From Williamsia serinedens (GTDB taxonomy: Bacteria > Actinomycetota > Actinomycetes > Mycobacteriales > Mycobacteriaceae), in contig NZ_JAMTCG010000005.1 in NCBI RefSeq assembly GCF_024171725.1, positions 372,001-436,000 of the forward strand: 64,000 nucleotides of DNA. The letters run 5' to 3'. The notes under the pieces were generated by a model. The model saw only the letters and a list, made by a program, of their open reading frames with translations. It had not been told where the DNA came from and made no database searches. The position numbers were made by a program, and so were the translations under genes. Below are positions 24,959 through 33,571 of this stretch, piece after piece (within the stretch, counting starts at the first letter, position 1; the number at the start of each line of letters is the position of its first letter).

Positions 24959-24976
24959 GCGTGTCGTCTTACCCGA

Positions 24977-25765
24977 TCAGCTGCTCAGCACGTCCTGCAT
25001 CCCCGGGGCGAGGACGTCGGAGAGGTCCGACCACGGGACGGTGATCGTGACGAGGCCGTCGGCGTAGGCGCCGACCTGGTAGTCGCCGAAGTGGATCTGC
25101 ATGCCCTCCGGTGACGCGGTCCAGTTGGCGAAGTTCTTCTCGTCGGGCGTGATCCCGCTGCGCTCGTACCGGTCGCCGACGACGGTGCTGGGCAGGATCC
25201 GTGCCGCCTCCTGCGACAGCCGTCGCAGGCCGGTGCCGAGGTCGGAGAAGGCGTCGGACAGGGTGATCGGTTTCGCGGTGTCGGCGTCGATGGTCACGGT
25301 GGCGAGCAGCGAGTCGCCGTGCGTGCCGGGCGGATTCGCCGTCCAGTAGCTGATCAGCTCGGCGCTGACGACGCGGGAGCCGATGTGGAACGGCCCGGCG
25401 CGGTAGCCGTCGCGGAGGGTGAAGTCCATCCCCGAGTAGTCGTCGTCGATCTGATCCTGCAGCGCGGCCCGCATCGACTGGTTGAACTCCGCGGTGACCG
25501 CCGGGTTCCCGCCGGCGAGTTGGGGGATGGCGACGTCGTACGACGCCCGCGCGGTCGTGCCGGTCACCCGGGTGCTGGTCTGCGTGTACGCGGCCGCGGC
25601 CTTCGAGGATGTCGTCGTCGAGGTCGGGGCGGTCGACGACGGCGACCGGGTGACCGTCACGAGGGTGGTGACCGTCCCGGGGCCCGTGTCGCCGCCGGAC
25701 GAGCATGCCGCCAGTGTCGACGCCGCCACGGCTGCCGCGACGGCTGCTGTCAGGACTCGTCTCAT
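24977..25765 (-). CDS. Secreted lipoprotein, DUF3298/RsiV-like
   Basis: A 262-residue protein with a lipoprotein signal (residues 1-21, lipobox LAAC), a Thr/Ser-rich linker, and an extracytoplasmic domain with PAVTAEFNQSMRAALQDQID, ISYWTANPPGTHGDS and PITLSDAFSD followed by a C-terminal beta region. This resembles the RsiV/DUF3298 fold, shared with MPT64-type mycobacterial antigens. It is anchored outside the cell membrane; binding partner unknown. The promoter faces the oxidoreductase gene. Confidence 0.7.
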   Translation of the reverse strand: MRRVLTAAVAAAVAASTLAACSSGGDTGPGTVTTLVTVTRSPSSTAPTSTTTSSKAAAAYTQTSTRVTGTTARASYDVAIPQLAGGNPAVTAEFNQSMRAALQDQIDDDYSGMDFTLRDGYRAGPFHIGSRVVSAELISYWTANPPGTHGDSLLATVTIDADTAKPITLSDAFSDLGTGLRRLSQEAARILPSTVVGDRYERSGITPDEKNFANWTASPEGMQIHFGDYQVGAYADGLVTITVPWSDLSDVLAPGMQDVLSS

Positions 25766-25818
25766 GCCTCAGGGATAGCCCCTCCCACCCCCGCGGACAA
25801 GAGAGCATGCGACTGACG

Positions 25819-25838
25819 ACCATAAGATGAGTTATGGT
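25819..25838. promoter_or_regulatory. Inverted-repeat operator candidate in a divergent promoter region
   Basis: ACCATAA (25819-25825), six bases, TTATGGT (25832-25838) form a perfect seven-bp inverted repeat in the 147-bp gap between the lipoprotein gene and the F420-type oxidoreductase gene. The AT-rich arms stand out from the surrounding GC-rich DNA, as an operator or divergent -10 region would. Confidence 0.5.
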
Positions 25839-25912
25839 GATGCCGGTCTCGTCGTCGAGTCGGCGTCGGGCATCATCGTCGACAACGCGGTCGAGACGAA
25901 GGGCGGTTGGGC

Positions 25913-26965
25913 GTGAAGATCGGTATGGCCATCAACTACGCGGGTGACTTCACGGAGACCATCGACAACCTCCTCGAGTTCGAGGCCGCCGGCCTCGACC
26001 GTGTCACCGTCCCCGAGGCCTACAGCTTCGACGCCGTCAGCCAGCTCGGCTACATCGCGGCGAAGACGACGACCCTCGAGCTCGCGACCGGCATCCTGCC
26101 GATGTTCTCGCGCACGCCGACCAACATCGCCATGACCGCCGCCGGTCTCGACTACATCTCCGGCGGTCGTGCCGTGCTCGGCATCGGCGCATCGGGCCCG
26201 CAGGTCATCGAGGGCTTCCACGGCGTGAAGTACGACGCCCCGCTGGGCCGTGCCCGTGAGTACGCCGACATCTGCCGCATGGTGTGGCGTCGTGACCGCG
26301 TCGAGTACAAGGGCAAGTACTACACGCTGCCGCTCACCGCCGAGGACGGCGGCACGGGGCTGGGCAAGCCGCTCAAGCTGATCAATCACCCTGTGCGAGA
26401 TCGCATCCCGATGGCCCTGGCCGCCATCGGCCCGAAGAACGTCGCGCTGGCCGCGGAGAAGTTCGAGGAGTGGCAGCCGATCTTCTTCCACCCCGAGCAC
26501 GTCGACGTCGCGTTCGGCGAGGCACTGCAGAAGGGCAAGGCCAAGCGCGAGCCCGAACTCGGTGAGCTGAACATCTCGGTGACCACCGCGCTGCTCATCA
26601 CCGACGACGCCGACAAGGCCGCTGCCGCAAGGGAACTGGTCAGTCACCAGGTGGCGCTGTACGTGGGCGGCATGGGTGCTCGCGGCAAGAACTTCTACAA
26701 CGACCTCGCCGTCCGCTACGGCTACGTCGACGAGGCCAAGACGATCCAGGACCTGTACCTCGACGGCAAGAAGAACGAAGCGGCGCAGGCGGTTCCGGAC
26801 GACCTCGTCCGGCAGATCTCGCTCATCGGTTCGCGTGACGAGGTCGTCGACCGGGTGGCGGCGTTCACCGACGGTGGTGTCACCATGGCGCTCGCCACGC
26901 CGATGGCGGGCAATCATGCCGACGACGTCGCGCAGGTGCGGACTCTCAAGGAGATCGTGAGCTGA
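25913..26965 (+). CDS. LLM-class F420-type oxidoreductase
   Basis: A 350-residue luciferase-like TIM-barrel oxidoreductase. Evidence: MKIGMAINYAGDFTETIDNL at the start, VPEAYSFDAVSQLGYIAAKT (about residues 37-56), TGILPMFSRTPTNIAMTAAG and SGGRAVLGIGASGPQVIEGF. These are typical of mycobacterial F420-dependent enzymes acting on aldehydes, ketones or lipid intermediates. FMN use cannot be excluded. GTG at 25913 chosen because the barrel's first strand begins there. Single gene ended by a palindromic hairpin. Confidence 0.85.
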   Translation: MKIGMAINYAGDFTETIDNLLEFEAAGLDRVTVPEAYSFDAVSQLGYIAAKTTTLELATGILPMFSRTPTNIAMTAAGLDYISGGRAVLGIGASGPQVIEGFHGVKYDAPLGRAREYADICRMVWRRDRVEYKGKYYTLPLTAEDGGTGLGKPLKLINHPVRDRIPMALAAIGPKNVALAAEKFEEWQPIFFHPEHVDVAFGEALQKGKAKREPELGELNISVTTALLITDDADKAAAARELVSHQVALYVGGMGARGKNFYNDLAVRYGYVDEAKTIQDLYLDGKKNEAAQAVPDDLVRQISLIGSRDEVVDRVAAFTDGGVTMALATPMAGNHADDVAQVRTLKEIVS

Positions 26966-26967
26966 CG

Positions 26968-26981
26968 CCCCGCCGGCGGGG
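26968..26981. terminator. Palindromic terminator candidate
   Basis: CCCCGCCGGCGGGG is a perfect palindrome three bases after the oxidoreductase stop codon, between convergent genes. No U-tract on either side. Confidence 0.45.
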
Positions 26982-27004
26982 ATCCACCTACTGCTGACGA
27001 CGGG

Positions 27005-27322
27005 TCAGTGCGCCTCGTTGTAGGCGTCGACGATCACCTTCGGCACGCGGCCGCGTTCGCTGATGTCCCAGCCGTTCTCGACGGCCCAGGCGCGGATGTC
27101 GGCGACCGACGCCGCGGCGCGAGCGGCGTCGGACCGACGGGTGGTCCGCTTGCGCGAGATCTTCGCGTATTCCTGCAGCATCGACCGCAGTTCGTCTGCG
27201 CTCTCCTGCGATGTCTCGAGCTGGTACTCGGACCCGTCGATGCCGAACCGGACGGTTTCCGGGTCCGACAAGACTTTCCCACTCAAATCGTCGACGACCT
27301 CGACAACCGTGATCCGCGCCAT
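27005..27322 (-). CDS. lsr2: Lsr2 nucleoid-associated xenogeneic silencer
   Basis: A 105-residue H-NS-like protein that coats AT-rich DNA. The N-terminal oligomerisation domain (residues 1-55) has ETVRFGIDGSEYQLETS and ADELRSMLQEYAKISRK; a basic linker follows (RKRTTRRSD); the C-terminal DNA-binding domain has DIRAWAVENGWDISERGRVP with the RGR minor-groove hook. Its upstream region is the most AT-rich in this part of the window, consistent with autoregulation. It lies at the start of the accessory block. Confidence 0.93.
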   Translation of the reverse strand: MARITVVEVVDDLSGKVLSDPETVRFGIDGSEYQLETSQESADELRSMLQEYAKISRKRTTRRSDAARAAASVADIRAWAVENGWDISERGRVPKVIVDAYNEAH

Positions 27323-27560
27323 TGGTGAATGATAACGCTTATATGAGGTTTATGACAGCAAATTTTTGTGACGAACCACAATTCCCGACTCGTTACATCA
27401 TCTAATTGTCAGTCTTCTGGATCGGGTGTTGTGTCCGTTCCACGGACTGTTCGACGCGGTAATCAGCAAGATCGATCGTCGCCTCCGAGTGTCACCCGAA
27501 GTCGGACAGGCATCTATACAGTCACAACATCTGTTGCACACCGGCGTCGGGGGGTGAGTC
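27323..27560. promoter_or_regulatory. AT-rich divergent promoter region of lsr2 and a GGDEF gene
   Basis: This 238-bp gap between divergent genes has AT stretches such as GCAAATTTTTGTGAC and TCATCTAATTGTCAG that contrast with the surrounding GC content. It is a natural Lsr2 target and holds both promoters; I could not fix the -35 and -10 boxes. Confidence 0.5.
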
Positions 27561-28655
27561 GTGGCCGACAGCGTCGCGGAACTCCTCCGTCGATGGTGGA
27601 CCCGGGAGTTCGAGCACGGGTGGGCGTTCCAGCACATGCGGTCGAGCGGACTCCTGCGGTCGCAGCAGATCGTCGTGGGCATCGGGTGCCTGCTCTTCGG
27701 CCTGTCGGGTGTGCTGTCCCTGCCGATGGTCAACCCGTGGGTCCGCGACGGCGCGGGCGCCTGGGTGGTGCTCGTCGCCATCGCGGTGAGTTCCTGTGTG
27801 CTGGCGCTGTTCTGGTGGACGCATCCGCGGCCGCGGCTGGTGGTGTCGGGTGTGTTCATCGCCTACGCCGACGCCGCGGTCGTCACGGTGATGGCCATGT
27901 ACCGAGACGCCTACCAGTCGATGCCGGGGCTGGTGCTGCTGACCGCCGTCAGCGTCTACACGGTGATGCACCACGGCGCGCGAGCGGTGATGGCGCAGAC
28001 CGTGGCGACCCTCTGCGCCACGGTCGCGTGGGCGTCGTGGGTCGTGATCCAGGGTGGCGTCCCCGTGGTCGACGTGGTCATCCGCTCGCTGATGATCGTG
28101 CCGGTGACGGTCTGCATCCCGCTCCTCCTCGTCCCGCTGGTGGCGACGCTCCGGAGGGATGCGAACGGGTCGTTCCGCGACGACATGACCGGTCTGCACA
28201 ATCGCCGCGGGATGCAGATTCACGCGGGCGAGCTGATCGACCGCGGCGCCGCGTTCTCGTTGCTGCTCATCGACATCGACCGGTTCAAGGTCATCAACGA
28301 CCGCTACGGGCACGCTGCCGGCGACAACGCGCTCGTGGTGGTCGCCGGCGTGATGCGACGTATCGCACTGCCGGACGCCGTCGTCGCGCGCATCGGCGGC
28401 GACGAGTTCGCCATCGTGCTGGAAGGCGATCACCCCATGGCCGCCCGGCTGGCCGAGGGGTTGCACCATGCCATCGCCGCCGAGGGCATCACGGGTTCCG
28501 TCCCGCGGATGACCGTCAGCATCGGGATCGCTACGGTTCCGCCCGACCTGCACGGTGACGCGCTCTTCGTCGACCTCGACCAGGTGTTGGTGCGCGCCGA
28601 TCGCGCGATGTACGCCGCCAAGCACGACGGGGGAGCACGCACGGTCGGGGCCTGA
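27561..28655 (+). CDS. Membrane diguanylate cyclase
   Basis: A 364-residue protein with about six membrane helices (residues 38-195) and a C-terminal GGDEF domain (about 205-364). The active-site loop is RIGGDEFAIVL (canonical GGDEF), preceded by DDMTGLHNRRGM and LLLIDIDRFKVINDRYGHAAGD. It should make cyclic di-GMP from GTP. No inhibitory RxxD site stands directly before GGDEF. No EAL or PilZ partner was found, although a cellulose-synthase-like operon lies 22 kb downstream. GTG start after a GGGGGTGA stretch. Confidence 0.9.
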   Translation: MADSVAELLRRWWTREFEHGWAFQHMRSSGLLRSQQIVVGIGCLLFGLSGVLSLPMVNPWVRDGAGAWVVLVAIAVSSCVLALFWWTHPRPRLVVSGVFIAYADAAVVTVMAMYRDAYQSMPGLVLLTAVSVYTVMHHGARAVMAQTVATLCATVAWASWVVIQGGVPVVDVVIRSLMIVPVTVCIPLLLVPLVATLRRDANGSFRDDMTGLHNRRGMQIHAGELIDRGAAFSLLLIDIDRFKVINDRYGHAAGDNALVVVAGVMRRIALPDAVVARIGGDEFAIVLEGDHPMAARLAEGLHHAIAAEGITGSVPRMTVSIGIATVPPDLHGDALFVDLDQVLVRADRAMYAAKHDGGARTVGA

Positions 28656-28659
28656 GCCC

Positions 28660-29751
28660 TCAGCCCGTCGGCGTCCGGTCGCGAGAGGGCAGGACTCGGT
28701 GGACCGTCGACGTGCGTGCGCGGGTCAGGTGCCTGCCCAGGACTCCACGGATCCGGGCGACGGGCCACATGGCGATCACCACCGCCACGGCGACGATCTG
28801 CGCGACGACCGTCGTCTGATCGGTGCCGATGGCGTAGGGGAGCGCGATGCCGATCGCGCACAGGGTGACGAAGCAGGCGAGGCTGCGCGAGCCGATCGTC
28901 GCGACCGGTGCGACCAGGCGTGGTCGGGTGCGTTCGAGACGACGAGCGAGGTGGTAGAGCAGCGTGAACGCCGCCCACGCCATGACGATCCGCCCCGGGG
29001 CGCAGTAGCTCTTGCCGAACACCGGGTCGACGATCCCGGCCACCAGGGCACCGGTGTGGGCGAGCAGCAGGACCACGAACGTCACCCACGCCACGACCCG
29101 CGCGCGTCGCGATCGCAGGGCGGGGGCGATCCGCTCCCAGTGCCATCCGACGAGCAGGCCGCTGCAGTACAGGGCCTGCCAGGACGCCCACGCGAAGTAG
29201 GTCTCCGGGTTCGGCTGGTCGGGGAGACGGCCCCACTCGGTGGCGAGGCTTGTGACGTACAGCGCGATCGACGACGCGACGACCACGTGCCACCACCCGC
29301 GGGCGAGCAGCGGAACCCACAGCATCGTCAGCGCCATGATGATGACGTACAGCGACAGGATGTCGATGTTCTCGGGGTTGATCTGCAGCGTCAGCAGCCA
29401 TCCCGCGATGCGCGATGCCGAATACGCCTCCAGGTCCGGCAGTGACTCGCGCGGCGCCAGGATCCCGGCGACGACGGCGGCACCCGCCAGCGCGATGTGT
29501 GCGACGTAGAGCAGGATGAGGCGCCGTCCGACGCGGCGCTCGGCCTCGACGACCGACCGTCGGGCGCGGCGAGAACTCACCATCCCGAGCACCACGCCGG
29601 CGAGCAGGACGAACCCCGACGCCCCGTCGACCCCGGGCACGATGTGCACCAGCATCCACAGCGGCGATCCGATGCACAGGTGGCCGATCACCATGCTGGC
29701 GATGCAGAGTCCGCGCACCGCGTCGAGCGCTGTTTCCCTCCGGTTCGCCAT
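28660..29751 (-). CDS. OpgC-like membrane acyltransferase
   Basis: A 363-residue integral membrane protein with ten or so helices. The N-terminal RRETALDAVRGLCIASMVIGH and a central ENIDILSLYVIIMALTMLWVP match the OpgC family, which succinylates periplasmic glucans in proteobacteria; actinobacterial members are uncharacterised. It could acylate an exported glycan. It follows the A-T-TE synthetase on the same strand after 72 bp that contain a hairpin, so it may have separate transcription. It ends four bases from the convergent GGDEF gene. Confidence 0.75.
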   Translation of the reverse strand: MANRRETALDAVRGLCIASMVIGHLCIGSPLWMLVHIVPGVDGASGFVLLAGVVLGMVSSRRARRSVVEAERRVGRRLILLYVAHIALAGAAVVAGILAPRESLPDLEAYSASRIAGWLLTLQINPENIDILSLYVIIMALTMLWVPLLARGWWHVVVASSIALYVTSLATEWGRLPDQPNPETYFAWASWQALYCSGLLVGWHWERIAPALRSRRARVVAWVTFVVLLLAHTGALVAGIVDPVFGKSYCAPGRIVMAWAAFTLLYHLARRLERTRPRLVAPVATIGSRSLACFVTLCAIGIALPYAIGTDQTTVVAQIVAVAVVIAMWPVARIRGVLGRHLTRARTSTVHRVLPSRDRTPTG

Positions 29752-29800
29752 CGCGTGACCGTAACGTGACGCGAGGGATCCGGCATCTCATCCGGCATCT

Positions 29801-29818
29801 CGGACCGGGCCGGGTCCG
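29801..29818 (-). terminator. Hairpin after the synthetase gene
   Basis: CGGACC (29801-29806) pairs with GGTCCG (29813-29818) six bases after the synthetase stop codon on the minus strand. A 12-bp direct repeat ATCCGGCATCTC lies next to it. No U-tract. Confidence 0.4.
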
Positions 29819-29823
29819 CGGGC

Positions 29824-32313
29824 TCAGACCCTGGACACCGCCGCGTCGACGGCAGCTGCGACCGTCGGGGCATGGACCGGGGACTGGAAGTCCGCGTGGG
29901 CCAGGCCCGTCGAGACCTCCGAGAAGTGCCCCGTCGTCAGTTCCGCCCAGCGGCTCATCGCCTGACGGTTGCCCGACGAACGGATCATCGTGATCGGCGC
30001 GGTGACCGCGTCCGGCCGGTGGCGTCGGGTCATGCCGATGGACTGGTTGAGGAAGGCCAGCGTCATCATCTCTGGCTCGAAACGGAGCGGGCCCGCGACC
30101 GTGATGGCCCATCGGGCGCGGGCGAGATCGCGCAGTGGCGCCCGCATCGTCTGCAACACCGTGTCGCCGGCGCCGTCGAGCGGCGACGGGGTGAGCAGGG
30201 CGTCGAGCAGTACCACCTGCGTCACCTCGTCGTGGTCGCCCTCCATCACCCGGCACATCTCGTGCGCGACGAGTCCGCCGAACGAGAAGCCGCACAACAC
30301 GTACGGGCCTCGCGGGAGCGCCGCGCGAACGTCCTCGACGGCCCGGTGTGCGGCACGGGAGACGGAACGATCGGGGATCCCGCGACGGTCGAGGCCATGG
30401 GCCTGGACGCACCAGACGTCGTGGTCGGGGTGAAGCCAGCGGGACAGTGGTGCGAGCGACACGGCCTGGGCACCGGCGCCCGAGACGAGGATCAGGGGTC
30501 GGCCCGGGCCCGGCCGCAGGTGGACGAGATCGGTGGGACCGTCGTCCGGAGCGGCGCCGCGCAGTCGCCGCACGATGTGACGCGGCGTGGGATCGGCGGC
30601 GAACTCGCTCATCGGTATGGCGCACCGGAACTCGTCATGGACGTCGGCGAGGAGGCGGATCAGAGACAGCGAGCTGACCCCGGCGTCGACGAGGTCGATG
30701 TCCATCGACCGTGGCCGGTGCCCGGCGACCTGGTCGACGAGTTCGGCGACCCGCGCCTCGTCGGAGGCGAAAGCCGCCTGGGTCGGCGTCGACGCGTCGA
30801 CCCGCACGGCGGGAACGAGACGGTCGCGGGCGATCTTCCCGCCGGCGGTCATGGGAAAGGCGTCGTGGCAGGTCAAAGAGGACGGTCGGTGTGATCGCGC
30901 GAGACGGTCCGCCGTGAACGACGTGATCGCGCGGGAGTCGGCCAACGGGCCGGCGACGACGTGCGCGTCCAGGCGTGCGATCCGGTCGCCGTCCCAGGCG
31001 GGCACCACGGCTGCGGCGACGACGTCCGGGTGCTCGGACAGGGCGTGCTCGATGGCGCCGAGCTCGATCCGCACGCCGTTCCACTTGACCTGGTGATCGT
31101 CACGGCCGGTGATCCTGACGTGGCCGGACGAGCTGAGGAATCCGCGATCGCCGGTGCGGTACATCCGTGTGCCGGTCAGTGGGAACGGCGCCGCGACGAA
31201 GCGCGCGGCGGTCGTCACGGGGTCGTCGAGGTACCCGCGCGCGAGCTGGGCGCCGGCGATGTAGATGTCGCCCACCTCGTCGGGCGCGGTCGGGTTCAGC
31301 TGCGCGTCGAGAACGAGCAGCGACGACCCGCTGATCGGTGGGCCGGACGAGATCGGTGGCGACGGCGCGCGTTCCACCGCCGTCGCGCTGACCGCGACCA
31401 TGCACTCCGCCGGTCCGTATGCGTTGACGACCAGTGCGTTGGGGAACACCTGGCGAGCGCCGTCGGCGACCGATGGGTCGAGGCGCTCACCGCAGGAGAC
31501 GATCTTGGTGACCGACGGGAACGTCGCCGCGCCTGCTGTCGAGGTCAGCATCGACAGCACCGTCGGGACCGCGGCGACGAACGTCACCGAGTGCCGGCTG
31601 ATCAACCGCAACATCTCCGCGGGCTGTTCCACCGCGTTCTCCGGCGCCACGACGACCCGAGCGCCCGACAACGTGGGCAGCAGCATCTCGTAGAACGACA
31701 GGTCGAATGTCGGTGCGCTGCAGAACAGGACCGTCGACTCGAAACCGACGTCGAGCAGGGCGCGGGCCTCGGCCATGTGATGCACGAGTGCGCGTCGCGT
31801 GTCGACCACGCCCTTCGGGCGCCCGGTGGACCCGGACGTGAAGACCGTGATCGATGCGGCGTCGGCGGACACCGGTCGAGGACCTCGCTCGCGGGGCGGG
31901 GCGTCGGTCCGCAGATGCCGGAGATCGAGGGTCGACGCGCCCGGGAGATCGGTGAGGTCGGAGTGGCCGTCGTGGATCAGCAGCCGGGGACGCGCGCGCT
32001 CCACGGTCGCGCGGCGTGTCGAGTGAGGCGCGCGCCGGTCGACGGGGAGGTACACCCCGCCGGCGTGGAGGATCGCGAGCGGCGCGATCACCGACCACAC
32101 ACCACGGGAGACGTCGACGGCGACGACCGCCTCAGGACCGACGCCGGCGTCGTCGAGGCGCTCGGCCAGCGCGAGCACGCAGCGTCGGACCGTGTCCAGA
32201 TCCCACTCCGCGTGCCCGGCGATCAGTGCCGACCGGTGCGGATGACGGCGGCATGCAGCGTCGAACAGCTCGAACAACGAGTCTGTGGCCGGTGTCGTGC
32301 GCGTCAGAACCAC
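29824..32313 (-). CDS. Single-module NRPS-like synthetase (A-T-TE)
   Basis: An 829-residue enzyme. The adenylation domain (about 1-510) has A3 VFTSGSTGRPKGV, A4 TFDLSFYEML (the Asp that binds an amino-acid alpha-amine is present), A5 NAYGPAECMV, A7 YRTGDRG, A8 HQVKWNGVRIELGAIE and A10 MTAGGKIARDRL. The carrier domain (about 530-600) has its phosphopantetheine serine in DLVDAGVSSLSLIRLL. The thioesterase (about 615-829) has CGFSFGGLVAHEM. With no condensation domain it should activate one amino acid and release, hydrolyse or dimerise it. GTG 32313 chosen after GGGGGT. No MbtH gene is nearby. Product unknown. Confidence 0.85.
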   Translation of the reverse strand: MVLTRTTPATDSLFELFDAACRRHPHRSALIAGHAEWDLDTVRRCVLALAERLDDAGVGPEAVVAVDVSRGVWSVIAPLAILHAGGVYLPVDRRAPHSTRRATVERARPRLLIHDGHSDLTDLPGASTLDLRHLRTDAPPRERGPRPVSADAASITVFTSGSTGRPKGVVDTRRALVHHMAEARALLDVGFESTVLFCSAPTFDLSFYEMLLPTLSGARVVVAPENAVEQPAEMLRLISRHSVTFVAAVPTVLSMLTSTAGAATFPSVTKIVSCGERLDPSVADGARQVFPNALVVNAYGPAECMVAVSATAVERAPSPPISSGPPISGSSLLVLDAQLNPTAPDEVGDIYIAGAQLARGYLDDPVTTAARFVAAPFPLTGTRMYRTGDRGFLSSSGHVRITGRDDHQVKWNGVRIELGAIEHALSEHPDVVAAAVVPAWDGDRIARLDAHVVAGPLADSRAITSFTADRLARSHRPSSLTCHDAFPMTAGGKIARDRLVPAVRVDASTPTQAAFASDEARVAELVDQVAGHRPRSMDIDLVDAGVSSLSLIRLLADVHDEFRCAIPMSEFAADPTPRHIVRRLRGAAPDDGPTDLVHLRPGPGRPLILVSGAGAQAVSLAPLSRWLHPDHDVWCVQAHGLDRRGIPDRSVSRAAHRAVEDVRAALPRGPYVLCGFSFGGLVAHEMCRVMEGDHDEVTQVVLLDALLTPSPLDGAGDTVLQTMRAPLRDLARARWAITVAGPLRFEPEMMTLAFLNQSIGMTRRHRPDAVTAPITMIRSSGNRQAMSRWAELTTGHFSEVSTGLAHADFQSPVHAPTVAAAVDAAVSRV

Positions 32314-32554
32314 CAGGACCCCCAAAGAATATCTATGCCCCCCGCGGCGCCCTCGAAGGATCGCAATCGTGCGATCGTGCAGCGAGGTTACCTGTCTGTC
32401 ATCTGGCTGTATGTCGACTGTGAAGGTGAATCCGTTACTGCACAACATTTTTCGCTTATCTCGGTATTGACCGATTCGCACGGCTTGCCGTTGCCGGGTG
32501 TCGCCGCTCCCGCGATGCGAGAATCGACGTGCTCACCCGCCACCAGGAGGCTGC

Positions 32555-33463
32555 ATGCCGTCGCCGTTCGACCCCGAGTTGCGTTCCTACGACGAGGACC
32601 GCGCGATCCACGGCAGTTTCCCGGTGCATCTCCGGGCCCTGATGGCCGCGAAGACCGTCGTGAAGAAGGCCATCGCGACCGGGACTCCCGCGCCGCCGGT
32701 CGACAAGCCGTATCGCGTCGTCGCGGTGCTGGGTCAGTCGAACGCCAGCGGAGCCGGGAACGAGGAGCCTGGTGTCACGCCGCCGCCGATACATCCGCTG
32801 GTGCACCAGTGGCCCGGGTGTGGGCGGTATCGCGGGCGGAAGATCCTGCTCGCCGAGGATCCGCTGCTGCACGAGGTGCCCGGCGCCGGTGTGGGTTTCG
32901 CGACGACCTTCGGGTCACTGCTCGCCGAGGCGACCGGTGACCCGGTCCTGCTGGTGCCGTGCGCCCGCGGCGACACGTCGTTCTATCCGAAGAACGGCTA
33001 CTCCTGGGATCCCGACAACCACGACGTACGCCACAACCTCTACGACTACTCGATCCAGCAGATCGACTCGGCACTGAAGGAGACAGGCCAGAAGCTCGAC
33101 TGCATCCTGTGGCACCAGGGCGAGTCCGACGGGCCGTTGTCGGAGCCGGAGGTGTTCCGGCGCCAGTTCGACCGACTGATCGAGGGCCTGCGCGAGCGCT
33201 ACGGACCCGTCCCGTTCATCCTCGGGCAGCTCAGCCCGGAGTACATGAACTTTGGCCCGCCCAAGCTCGCCGGGATCGACGCCGTCCACCAGGACACCCC
33301 AAACCGCTGGGACCACGCCCGGTTCGTCCCGTCGCCGCCCGGGATGCTCAACGGCGCCCCCGGCAGCGGATTGCCCGAGGACCCGCACTTCACCGCCGAG
33401 GCCGGCCGCATCATCGGGCGCCGGATGTTCGAGGCCTACCAGGACTTCGCGCGGTCGAGCTGA
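32555..33463 (+). CDS. SGNH/sialate-O-acetylesterase-like carbohydrate esterase
   Basis: A 302-residue protein with the SASA/DUF303 esterase layout: nucleophile serine in VAVLGQSNASGAGN (about residue 61), oxyanion asparagine or glycine in CILWHQGESDGPLS, and the catalytic Asp-x-x-His in EDPHFTAEAGRIIGRR near the end. No signal peptide is visible, so it would act in the cytosol or use another export route. AGGAGG lies four bases before the ATG. It is divergent from the A-T-TE synthetase; both could modify one product, which is inference. Confidence 0.75.
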   Translation: MPSPFDPELRSYDEDRAIHGSFPVHLRALMAAKTVVKKAIATGTPAPPVDKPYRVVAVLGQSNASGAGNEEPGVTPPPIHPLVHQWPGCGRYRGRKILLAEDPLLHEVPGAGVGFATTFGSLLAEATGDPVLLVPCARGDTSFYPKNGYSWDPDNHDVRHNLYDYSIQQIDSALKETGQKLDCILWHQGESDGPLSEPEVFRRQFDRLIEGLRERYGPVPFILGQLSPEYMNFGPPKLAGIDAVHQDTPNRWDHARFVPSPPGMLNGAPGSGLPEDPHFTAEAGRIIGRRMFEAYQDFARSS

Positions 33464-33513
33464 CTGCAGCGAGAACGGCTCACACTGTGGAGTTGTCAAG
33501 GTACTGATGCGGT

Positions 33514-33530
33514 CCTGACCGGTGGTCAGG
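33514..33530. terminator. Hairpin between convergent genes
   Basis: CCTGACC (33514-33520), a three-base loop and GGTCAGG (33524-33530) lie between the esterase gene and the HNH gene, which converge. Confidence 0.45.
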
Positions 33531-33571
33531 TGCTCGCAATGTGCTGCCGCTGCGGGTTCTGCGTGTCCGAG

